In this document: piece after piece, positions 1-5,263 of the stretch | Position numbering within the stretch: the stretch's first letter is position 1 | How the letters are laid out: each line of letters starts with the position of its first letter | Source of the DNA: Dehalococcoidales bacterium | Lineage (GTDB): Bacteria > Chloroflexota > Dehalococcoidia > Dehalococcoidales > UBA2162 | NCBI GenBank assembly: GCA_030648675.1 | Contig: JAUSGV010000031.1 | Location: 1-9,624 of the forward strand | DNA length: 9,624 bases | Reading direction: 5' to 3' | The notes under the pieces: generated by a model | The model's database searches: none | Told to the model about the DNA's origin: nothing | The model's input: only the letters and a program-made list of their open reading frames with translations | Made by a program: the position numbers and the translations under genes

Positions 1-60
1 AGTGTAGTGTCTCGTAAATATATTTACATAGCTGTCTGCTTCCCTCGAAAGAGGAGGAAG

Positions 61-102
61 GACTCTCCCCCTTTGGAAAAGGGGGACTAAGGGGGATTTT
101 GA
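61..102. repeat. CCCCCTTT/AAAGGGGG hairpin repeat
   Basis: TCCCCCTTT (66-74) is the exact reverse complement of AAAGGGGGA (78-86), giving a 9-bp stem around a 3-nt loop. A second GGGGGA at 91-96, followed by TTTT, could pair with the same C-rich arm as an alternative fold. Similar C-rich/G-rich arms recur at 8911-8927. The sequence looks like a dispersed intergenic repeat that may also act as a terminator for an upstream plus-strand gene. Its role is inferred; the pairing is read directly. Confidence 0.6.
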
Positions 103-183
103 GTTGTCACTTGTTATCCTCATCTGTAAACCCTTTTGTAAGACCTTTCGCTAGCTTGCTGCTTGCTTCCGGGTTCGTATCCA

Positions 184-203
184 TTATATCGCATGTGATA
201 TAA
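184..203. promoter_or_regulatory. 20-bp palindrome, candidate operator
   Basis: TTATATCGCATGTGATATAA consists of perfect 7-bp arms TTATATC and GATATAA around GCATGT, whose CATG core is itself symmetric. It lies about 100 bp upstream of the first redox gene, and the right arm includes a TATAAC that could serve as a -10 box. The dyad form suits a dimeric repressor or activator, but no regulator gene is present in the window and I cannot assign the family. Confidence 0.4.
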
Positions 204-266
204 CGGTTTCAAGTTTTTGGGGCTTGAGAACTGTCCGGCGTTATGCTGCTTTCTTGGTCCGCGGCC

Positions 267-296
267 TTGTTTCTAAAGTTACTTTGAGAGTAAAAT
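267..296 (+). promoter_or_regulatory. Possible promoter, TTGTTT-18-TAAAAT
   Basis: TTGTTT (267-272) and TAAAAT (291-296) are separated by 18 nt. Transcription from this box would begin about at the ATG of the first gene (303), so the mRNA would be nearly leaderless. The only purine-rich stretch that could serve as a ribosome site, GAGAG at 286-290, lies 12 nt before the ATG, which is long. This is a match by eye to sigma70 consensus only. A start site farther upstream, near the palindrome at 184-203, is an alternative. Confidence 0.3.
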
Positions 297-302
297 TCAA
301 AT

Positions 303-974
303 ATGAGCGACGTTAAGTTAACTCTCAACGGGTCTCCGGTGGTTGGGCAGGAAGGACAAACCATCCTGGAACTCGCCCGGCAAAACGGTATCGAAATTCC
401 TACTCTGTGCTATCTCCGAGAACTGACCCCTACCGGTTGTTGCCGCATCTGCGTTGTTGAAGTAGAAGGGTCCCGGACTCTGCTCGGTTCCTGCTATACA
501 CCGATAGCTCCGAGCATGGTTATCCAGACCCACTCGCCGAAGGTGCTGGCCGCGCGTAAGACCCTTATCGAATTGCTATTCGCCAGTCACTGCGGTTTTT
601 GCATGATCTGCGATAAAGCTAATGTTTGTAACCTGCGCGAACTCGCCGCCGAATACGACGTGGGACTTTCCCCGTATCGAACGCGGAAGCGCTTTTATCC
701 CATCGAAGACAACGCTTATATCCAGATAGACCGTACCAAATGCATCCTCTGCCGCAATTGCGTCAGGGCTTGCAATGAAATTGCCGGGAACGGCGTGCTG
801 GGTATCGCCTATCGTGGTTTCGATAGCAAGATCGTGATCGATAACGACCAGCCGCTGTCGGCGGAAGCCTGCCGCGACTGCGATGCGTGTATCAAGGTTT
901 GCCCTACCGGCAGCTTAACCAAGCCGAGGAAAATGGGCGAAGCGAAAACCGGCGTATCGATGATCATTAAATGA
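303..974 (+). CDS. NuoG/HoxU-type iron-sulfur subunit
   Basis: A 223-residue electron-transfer subunit equal to the N-terminal part of NuoG, or to HoxU and the cluster region of HydA. An N-terminal [2Fe-2S] ferredoxin fold has C36, C47, C50 and C64 (C-x10-C-x2-C-x13-C). A His-Cys [4Fe-4S] site follows with H96, C100, C103 and C109 (H-x3-C-x2-C-x5-C). Two further [4Fe-4S] motifs are C147/C150/C153/C157 and C190/C193/C196/C200-Pro. All cluster ligands are present. The chain ends after the last cluster, so there is no molybdopterin domain (full NuoG or formate dehydrogenase) and no H-cluster domain (HydA hydrogenase). It heads a tight operon with NuoE-like, NuoF-like, MetV and MetF genes, so it probably wires NADH electrons from NuoF toward MetV. 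The ATG at 303 fits the ferredoxin fold start, though its ribosome site is weak. HoxU of a hydrogenase or a formate dehydrogenase partner subunit remains possible if such genes lie upstream. Confidence 0.85.
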   Translation: MSDVKLTLNGSPVVGQEGQTILELARQNGIEIPTLCYLRELTPTGCCRICVVEVEGSRTLLGSCYTPIAPSMVIQTHSPKVLAARKTLIELLFASHCGFCMICDKANVCNLRELAAEYDVGLSPYRTRKRFYPIEDNAYIQIDRTKCILCRNCVRACNEIAGNGVLGIAYRGFDSKIVIDNDQPLSAEACRDCDACIKVCPTGSLTKPRKMGEAKTGVSMIIK

Positions 975-994
975 CCGTGGCTATGGTGTGAAAC

Positions 995-1429
995 ATGATG
1001 GTCGAAGCAAAGACAAAACCTCAAAACGAAACCGTGCTGGTACGGCTAAAGGAAGTCCAGGATAAGCTGGGCTATATCCCGGAAGAATCTATTAAAGCGA
1101 TAGCTCAGTCCACCGGTGTTCCGGTGAGCCAGGTCTACGGTGTCGCTACTTTTTATTCGTTTCTCACCGTTAAACCGAAAGGCCGGAACATAATCCGCAT
1201 ATGTCAGTGCGAACCGTGCCATATCAAGGATTCCAAGGTTATTATCGCGGCGCTCGAAGACGCTCTCGGTGTCGATCCCGGCGAAACCACCGCCGACGGC
1301 AGATTTACTCTCGAATTTACCAACTGTATCGGGGCCTGCGACATGGCGCCGGCGATGTTGATTAACGACGACCTGCTCGGAAATTTGACCCCCGGAAAAA
1401 TACCGCAGATTCTACAGTTATATAAATAG
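995..1429 (+). CDS. NuoE-like [2Fe-2S] subunit
   Basis: A 144-residue thioredoxin-like ferredoxin of the NuoE/HoxE/HydC family. The N-terminal helical part, containing the family-typical VPVSQVYGVATFYSF stretch (42-56), precedes the cluster domain. The [2Fe-2S] ligands are C70, C75, C111 and C115, in the family spacing C-x4-C-x35-C-x3-C. Length is at the short end for NuoE but complete. It starts 20 nt after the NuoG-like gene. Two ATGs stand in tandem (995 and 998) and neither has a strong Shine-Dalgarno, so translation may depend on coupling to the upstream gene. NuoE normally binds NuoF at the NADH site and takes part in electron transfer from FMN; the next gene encodes that partner. Confidence 0.9.
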   Translation: MMVEAKTKPQNETVLVRLKEVQDKLGYIPEESIKAIAQSTGVPVSQVYGVATFYSFLTVKPKGRNIIRICQCEPCHIKDSKVIIAALEDALGVDPGETTADGRFTLEFTNCIGACDMAPAMLINDDLLGNLTPGKIPQILQLYK

Positions 1430-1446
1430 TAGTCAGGTGTTTTTTG

Positions 1447-2655
1447 ATGCCGGAAAAACGAGTCGTTCTGAAGAATTGTGAAATAATCGATCCCCGGAGC
1501 ATCGACAGCTATATCGCTCACGATGGCTTCAAAGCCCTGGCCAAAGCCAAAGCTATGGTTCCTGATGCGGTCATCGGCGAGGTCAAGGCCTCCGGACTGC
1601 GCGGCCGGGGCGGCGCCGGATTCCCCACCGGAATAAAATGGGAAGGGGCGCGGAAATCGCCCGGCGATATCAAGTATCTCCTGTGCAACGCTGACGAAGG
1701 TGAGGTCGGTACGTTTAAAGACCGTTACCTCCTGACCAACGACCCTTTCACGCTGGTCGAAGGTATCGCCATCGCGTCCTATGCTATCGGCACGAGCCAG
1801 GCTTTTATCTATCTCCGGGCGGAATACCGCCGGCTGAAAAGGCTGCTGGAAAGCGCGATTTCTCAGGCAAAGGACAAAGGTTTCCTGGAGCACGTCGACA
1901 TTACTATTCGGGAAGGCGCTGGGGCTTATATATGCGGGGAAGAATCGGCCCTGATGGACTCCGTCGAAGGCAAGCGCGGCGAACCGCGCTACCGTCCTCC
2001 TTTCCCGACGGTGCAAGGTCTCTGGCAAAAACCGACAGTTATTGACAACGTAGAGACGTTGTCGAATATCCCCAATATTATCTTGAACGGGGCACAGGCG
2101 TTCAGCCAGTTGGGTACGGAAAAAAGCAAAGGTACCAAAGTCTTCTCGGTCAGCGGTGACGTTGCCAATCCCGGCGTTTACGAGTTGGTGCTGGGTACCA
2201 AACTGAGAGAACTGGTTGTCGACCTCGCCGGCGCCGAATCGATCAAGTTCGTCCATATCGGCGGGGCTACCGGACGGATCGTTCCCGCGGCCGGACTGGA
2301 CTCTCCTCTATCTTTTGAGACGGTCCTCGGTGCCGGGGCGGTTACGGTATACAATGAAAGCCGGGACGTGGTGGAAGTCGTCCTGGCCAGTCTGGAATTT
2401 CTGCAGGACGAGTCCTGCGGCAAGTGTTCTCCCTGCCGGGAAGGCACCGTAGCGATGGTAGATATTTTAGAAAGATTTGCGCAGGGGCAAGCCCGGGCGA
2501 ATGACATCCAACTTCTGGAAAGGTTGTCCGGCACCATGATGGCTACTTCTCTGTGCGGCCTGGGGCAGGCGGCTCCTTTCCCGGTGGTGGATAGTTTGCA
2601 GCACTTCCGTACCGATTATGAAAACCGCGTGAAACAAAAAACAGGGGTAGGGTAA
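1447..2655 (+). CDS. NuoF-like NADH-binding flavoprotein subunit
   Basis: A 402-residue NuoF core, the FMN- and NADH-binding subunit that oxidises NADH (or reduces NAD+). GRGGAGFPTG (53-62) is the FMN/NAD-binding glycine-rich loop. NADEGEVGTFKDR (81-93) and the GAGAYICGEESAL region (157-169) are conserved nucleotide-site segments. The [4Fe-4S] cluster ligands are C324, C327, C330 and C370 (C-x2-C-x2-C-x39-C). It lacks the N-terminal thioredoxin-like domain and the C-terminal two-[4Fe-4S] ferredoxin domain found in bifurcating HydB, so it resembles plain complex-I NuoF. I chose the ATG at 1447 over the TTG immediately before it because AGGTG (1435-1439) lies 7 nt upstream. Its stop is 4 nt before metV, which argues for one transcript and one complex. 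Confidence 0.92.
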   Translation: MPEKRVVLKNCEIIDPRSIDSYIAHDGFKALAKAKAMVPDAVIGEVKASGLRGRGGAGFPTGIKWEGARKSPGDIKYLLCNADEGEVGTFKDRYLLTNDPFTLVEGIAIASYAIGTSQAFIYLRAEYRRLKRLLESAISQAKDKGFLEHVDITIREGAGAYICGEESALMDSVEGKRGEPRYRPPFPTVQGLWQKPTVIDNVETLSNIPNIILNGAQAFSQLGTEKSKGTKVFSVSGDVANPGVYELVLGTKLRELVVDLAGAESIKFVHIGGATGRIVPAAGLDSPLSFETVLGAGAVTVYNESRDVVEVVLASLEFLQDESCGKCSPCREGTVAMVDILERFAQGQARANDIQLLERLSGTMMATSLCGLGQAAPFPVVDSLQHFRTDYENRVKQKTGVG

Positions 2656-2659
2656 CGAT

Positions 2660-3313
2660 ATGTTATCAATGACGAAGCCGAAGAAGTTTGAAAAGGTTCT
2701 GGGATTTCTAAAGCGAGACCAGAAGGTCTTTCTCGTCGGTTGCGGTACTTGCACTACCATTCAGCATACCGGCGGTAAAACCGAGGTGCTGGCGATGAAG
2801 ACAAAATTGGAGGAAGCCGGCAAGCAGGTCACCGGATGGATGGTTATTCCCACGGCTTGCGACCCCCTGGCCGAGGATGCCCTGGCACAGAAGGCAACGG
2901 AAGTCGAAGCCTGCGATGCGATCCTGGCGATGCCGTGTTCTTTCGGCGTCCAGACCGTAGCTCTCTATACGAAAAAGCCGGTATATCCCGCCCTGAATAC
3001 GATGTTCATCGGGAAGGAGCAGAGCCCGGGGCAATTTGCCGAGGTCTGTATGCAGTGCGGCGGATGCATCATTGCCAATACTGCCGCTATTTGCCCTATT
3101 GTCCGTTGTGCCAAAAGCCTCTTCAACGGTCCTTGCGGCGGCTCGGTCGGCGGCAAATGCGAAGTCGATCCCAATACGCCCTGCGGCTGGCAGCAGATTA
3201 TCGATCGTTTGACCGCACAGGGGCGTTTGGACCAACTGGAAGAGATAATGAAGTTAAAAGATTGGAACCACAGCCTCTGGGGCGGGCCAAGGCAGATCAC
3301 GCTGGAATATTGA
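2660..3313 (+). CDS. metV: MetV, iron-sulfur subunit of methylenetetrahydrofolate reductase
   Basis: A 217-residue cysteine-rich protein of the MTHFR C-terminal-domain family (MetV), which partners MetF in acetogens and related anaerobes and feeds it electrons. The N-terminal half has VGCGTCTT (26-33; C28, C31) and further cysteines C67, C85 and C93. The C-terminal half has CMQCGGC (C130, C133, C136), then C145, C150, C159, C167 and C175 within the CPIVRCAKSLFNGPCGG segment, a hallmark of this family that binds metal or Fe-S. In all 13 cysteines are visible. The ATG at 2660 follows AGGGGTAGGG (2643-2652) by 7 nt; an internal ATG at 2669 is a weaker option. Lying between nuoF-like and metF genes, it is the natural junction between the NADH module and the folate enzyme. 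Confidence 0.9.
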   Translation: MLSMTKPKKFEKVLGFLKRDQKVFLVGCGTCTTIQHTGGKTEVLAMKTKLEEAGKQVTGWMVIPTACDPLAEDALAQKATEVEACDAILAMPCSFGVQTVALYTKKPVYPALNTMFIGKEQSPGQFAEVCMQCGGCIIANTAAICPIVRCAKSLFNGPCGGSVGGKCEVDPNTPCGWQQIIDRLTAQGRLDQLEEIMKLKDWNHSLWGGPRQITLEY

Positions 3314-3325
3314 CATATCGCAAAA

Positions 3326-3399
3326 TGTCATTCCGGCGAAAGCCGGAATCCAGGCGATAAACAGTGATTGCTGGATTCTGAATCAAGTTCAGAATGACA
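3326..3399. repeat. 74-bp double-hairpin repeat between metV and metF
   Basis: The ends are inverted repeats TGTCATTC (3326-3333) and GAATGACA (3392-3399). Arm one is a 7-bp hairpin TTCCGGC-GAAA-GCCGGAA (3331-3348). Arm two is an 8-bp hairpin ATTCTGAA-TCAAG-TTCAGAAT (3375-3395). GAATCCAG (3346-3353) can alternatively pair with CTGGATTC (3371-3378). The whole is a cruciform-like non-coding palindromic repeat. A related copy in the opposite orientation lies at 8818-8898. It fills most of the metV-metF gap in an otherwise tightly packed operon and could attenuate, process or stabilise the transcript. Confidence 0.8.
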
Positions 3400-3423
3400 G
3401 AACGGATAAAGAGGGAAACTGAA

Positions 3424-4350
3424 ATGAAAGCAGGAACGAATCTGGAGAAGGTGCTGGCCGGAGGACATTTCGCCGTTACCGCTGAAGCCGGTCCGCCTAA
3501 GGGTACCAGCCCGAAGGTAATGCATCGAAAAGGGGAGACCTTGCGCTCGTGCTGCGACGCAGTGAACGTCACCGACAACCAGACGGCTATCGTGCGCATG
3601 TCGAGTTTAGCCGGCTGCACGCTGCTGAAGCAGCAGGGCGTCGAACCGGTGATGCAGATGGTCACCCGCGACCGCAACCGGATTGCTTTACAGAGCGACG
3701 TTCTCGGGGCGGTTGCTTTAGGAATCGGCAATATTCTCTGCCTCACCGGCGACCATATGTGTTTCGGTAATCATCCTACCGCCAGGGGCGTTTTCGATAT
3801 GGATTCAATACAGCTCGTCCGCGTTTTGAAAACGATGCGGGACGAAAAGAAGTTTATCAGCGGCGAGGACATTTCCGGGGACGTGCCGCTGTTTATCGGT
3901 GCCGCTGAAAATCCCTTTGCCGATCCTTTTGAATATCGCGTTTTGCGCCTGGCAAAGAAGATCAACGCGGGAGCCGATTTCATTCAGACCCAGGCGGTTT
4001 TCGACGTAGAAAAATTCCAGCGGTGGATGAAGATGGTCGTCGACCGCGGCCTGGACAAGCAGGTACACATCCTGGCCGGTGTCATACCTATCAAAGCCGC
4101 GGGCATGGCCAAATATATGCAGACCTCGGTACCCGGCGTCAGCGTCCCTCAGGGCATCGTCTCCCGCATGGAGGCTGCCGGTAAAGAAAACGCGAAAGAA
4201 GAAGGGGTCAAAATCGCCCTCGAGATAATCGAGCAGTTGCGAAATACTCCCGGAGTCCACGGCGTTCACATCATGGCAGTAGGCTGGGAAGATATTGTTC
4301 CCGAGGTAGTGGGGAAAGCCGGACTGTTGCCCCGCCCTGTGGTTGCCTGA
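3424..4350 (+). CDS. metF: MetF, 5,10-methylenetetrahydrofolate reductase catalytic subunit
   Basis: A 308-residue TIM-barrel flavoprotein that reduces 5,10-methylene-THF to 5-methyl-THF in the methyl branch of the Wood-Ljungdahl pathway, also supplying methyl groups for methionine. The conserved catalytic Glu is E21 in TAEAGPP. D110 in CLTGDH and Q190 in TQAVFD match the flavin- and folate-site residues known from E. coli MetF. Length equals the usual single-domain bacterial enzyme. I chose the ATG at 3424 because GAGGG (3411-3415) sits 8 nt upstream. An in-frame ATG at 3394 falls inside the palindromic repeat and would add ten residues with no ribosome site. Pairing with MetV indicates an iron-sulfur-dependent enzyme rather than the stand-alone NADH-using E. 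coli type. It is the last gene of the plus-strand operon. Confidence 0.93.
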   Translation: MKAGTNLEKVLAGGHFAVTAEAGPPKGTSPKVMHRKGETLRSCCDAVNVTDNQTAIVRMSSLAGCTLLKQQGVEPVMQMVTRDRNRIALQSDVLGAVALGIGNILCLTGDHMCFGNHPTARGVFDMDSIQLVRVLKTMRDEKKFISGEDISGDVPLFIGAAENPFADPFEYRVLRLAKKINAGADFIQTQAVFDVEKFQRWMKMVVDRGLDKQVHILAGVIPIKAAGMAKYMQTSVPGVSVPQGIVSRMEAAGKENAKEEGVKIALEIIEQLRNTPGVHGVHIMAVGWEDIVPEVVGKAGLLPRPVVA

Positions 4351-4364
4351 GCAGTCTTACATCT

Positions 4365-4407
4365 GTCGTTGCGAGCCATCCGCTTCGAACGGAGGCGTGG
4401 CAATCTC
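4365..4407. repeat. GTCGTTGCGAG...GGCAATCTC dispersed repeat, copy 1
   Basis: The element begins GTCGTTGCGAG and ends GGCAATCTC, with a small inverted repeat TCCG/CGGA around a TTCGAA-containing centre. A second element with the same ends lies at 4553-4593. Such GTCATTGCGAG...GCAATCT sequences are familiar as dispersed intergenic repeats in several bacterial phyla. Copy number in this genome cannot be seen from the window. Confidence 0.6.
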
Positions 4408-4474
4408 AATAAATTTATATAGATTCCCACGTCCTTTTATGAAGGACTCGGGATGACGAGAAGAGAGGATTGTT

Positions 4475-4537
4475 CTGGATTCCGAGCCTGCACGCAGAAG
4501 TGCGTTATGGCACGCAGGCGTGTCAAGCACGGAATGG
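4475..4537. repeat. Palindromic element with CTGGATTC and GTCAAGCACGGAATGG ends
   Basis: It starts CTGGATTC (4475-4482) and ends GTCAAGCACGGAATGG (4522-4537). Between them GCCTGC and GCAGGC form an outer stem, and ACGCA-GAAG-TGCGT a small inner hairpin. The two end motifs recur at 9065-9091 (GTCGAGCACGGAATGG, 15 of 16 bases equal), so this is a second repeat family shared by two gaps of the window. Confidence 0.6.
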
Positions 4538-4552
4538 CAGACCGTCCATATT

Positions 4553-4593
4553 GTCATTGCGAGATTCGAAATCGATTCGAACCGAAGCAATCT
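4553..4593. repeat. GTCATTGCGAG...GCAATCT dispersed repeat, copy 2
   Basis: Same ends as the element at 4365-4407 with a different, AT-richer centre containing GATTCGAAATCGATTCGAA, which holds two TTCGAA hexamers. The two copies flank the element at 4475-4537, giving a nested cluster of repeats between the convergent operons. Confidence 0.6.
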
Positions 4594-4642
4594 ATACCAA
4601 TTGTTTTATTTTATTATGTGATCGTTGGGATTTGTTTCGTGC

Positions 4643-4667
4643 TTCGAAATTCTAATTTCGAATTTTC
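4643..4667 (+). terminator. AT-rich terminator-like inverted repeat after metF
   Basis: TTCGAAATT (4643-4651) is the exact reverse complement of AATTTCGAA (4654-4662), and TTTTC follows on the plus strand. The nominal loop is only 2 nt, so the usable stem would be about 7 bp. It could end the redox operon, although it lies almost 300 nt after metF and its low GC makes it a weak intrinsic terminator. It may equally be part of another repeat. Confidence 0.35.
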
Positions 4668-4680
4668 TTAGTTTGTTCCA

Positions 4681-5190
4681 TTATTGCAGAAGGTACTTTT
4701 GCCACTCGGTACGGACCTGCTGATATGCCGGAATGTAGAAAAGCCCATTATGTTTCGGGGGGCCCGGCTGGCTTAATAATTTCATTCTGGCTTCGTGCGG
4801 TGTCCTGCCGGCTTTAATCCGGTTGCAGTGCACGCAGGCGCTCACGACGTTTTCCCAGGTATGCTCGCCGCCACGGAAACGGGGCATGACGTGATCCAGG
4901 GTAAGTTGTTTGGATTCCTTTCCGCAATACTGGCATTTGTACCGGTCGCGTTTGAAGATCTCGAACCGGGTCATTTTTCTGTCCTTGCGATGGGGACGCC
5001 TGACCATTATGGCCAGCCGGATCACCGAAGGTACCGGGATATCCAGGTTGGCCGTATGCAGGTGTCCGGAGCCGTTTTCCAGCATTTCCGCCTTATTTTC
5101 ATACATAAGGACGATGGCACGGCGGACGCGGCAGACGTGCAGCGGTTCGTAGCTTTGATTTAGTACTAGTACAGGCAGGTTGGTAAGCAT
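4681..5190 (-). CDS. HNH endonuclease-fold protein
   Basis: A 169-residue HNH-fold protein. The zinc-binding knuckles are C86-x2-C89 and C119-x2-C122. The HNH signature is D99-H100 in LTLDHVMPR, N114 and N123 in CVHCN. The first 70 residues form a conserved extension before the nuclease fold. This small single-domain type is common as a chromosomal gene of unknown role in actinobacteria, cyanobacteria and Chloroflexota; it is not an obvious restriction enzyme or homing nuclease. GGGGGAAG precedes the ATG on the minus strand. It lies 73 nt after the helicase-loader gene, in the same direction, at the end of the replication cluster. A weak own promoter is possible at 5232-5261 (TTGCGC-18-TAGAAT). 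The fold is clear; the substrate and role are not. Confidence 0.85.
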   Translation of the reverse strand: MLTNLPVLVLNQSYEPLHVCRVRRAIVLMYENKAEMLENGSGHLHTANLDIPVPSVIRLAIMVRRPHRKDRKMTRFEIFKRDRYKCQYCGKESKQLTLDHVMPRFRGGEHTWENVVSACVHCNRIKAGRTPHEARMKLLSQPGPPKHNGLFYIPAYQQVRTEWQKYLLQ

Positions 5191-5240
5191 TTGGGAACTT
5201 CCCCCAGCACCAGTCCAGATAAATCTGTCCTATTCTAAAT

Positions 5241-5262
5241 GAAAACGCCGCGAAGGCGCAAA
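5241..5262 (-). terminator. Weak intrinsic terminator after the helicase-loader gene
   Basis: On the minus strand CGCC-TTCGC-GGCG forms a 4-bp GC stem with a 5-nt loop, followed by TTTTC, starting two bases after the TAG stop. The stem is short, so it may only partly separate the HNH gene from the operon above it. Confidence 0.35.
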
Positions 5263-5263
5263 T

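Larger units (their letters stand above)
1..302. other. Non-coding region upstream of the NADH/MetVF operon
   Basis: No convincing gene is seen here. It holds, in order: a 14-bp AT-rich perfect palindrome GTAAATATATTTAC (14-27); a C/G-rich hairpin repeat (about 61-102); a 20-bp palindrome (184-203); and a possible sigma70-type promoter (267-296) just ahead of the first gene. No THF, cobalamin or SAM riboswitch core was recognised by eye. The region is probably the intergenic and control region of the redox operon, with the hairpin ending whatever lies to the left. Confidence 0.6.
4351..4680. other. Convergent intergenic region packed with repeats
   Basis: This 330-bp gap separates the ends of metF (plus) and the HNH gene (minus). 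It holds two GTCRTTGCGAG...GCAATCT elements, a 6-bp hairpin GTCCTT-TTATG-AAGGAC (4431-4447), a palindromic element at 4475-4537, and a terminator-like inverted repeat at 4643-4667. Short open frames cross it on both strands, but they follow the repeats, lack family resemblance and are not credited as genes. Confidence 0.7.

Noticed and set aside
104..302. Riboswitch (THF, cobalamin or SAM) ahead of the one-carbon operon
   Set aside because: No conserved core sequence of those classes could be recognised; only the palindrome and weak hairpins are visible.
1204..2256. Long minus-strand open frame (350 codons) opposite the NuoE/NuoF-like genes
   Set aside because: It lies antisense to two clear, motif-complete genes, has low-complexity composition and no family resemblance; it is a shadow of GC-rich coding sequence.
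303..2655. HydABC-type [FeFe] hydrogenase operon
   Set aside because: The NuoG/HydA-like subunit stops after the ferredoxin clusters and has no H-cluster domain, and the HydB-specific extra domains are missing.
3394..3423. Upstream in-frame ATG for metF at 3394
   Set aside because: It falls in the terminal inverted repeat of the palindromic element and has no ribosome site, whereas the ATG at 3424 has GAGGG 8 nt upstream and matches the usual MetF start.
4357..4671. Short open frames on both strands in the metF-HNH gap
   Set aside because: They run through dispersed repeats and inverted repeats; the products have no family features.
4351..4680. CRISPR array or tRNA in the repeat-rich gap
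   Set aside because: The repeats are unequal, few and not regularly spaced, and no tRNA cloverleaf or TPsiC arm was found.
5216..5227. Short dyad CAGAT-AA-ATCTG upstream of the HNH gene
   Set aside because: Five-base arms are too short to separate from chance, and there is no good promoter beside it.
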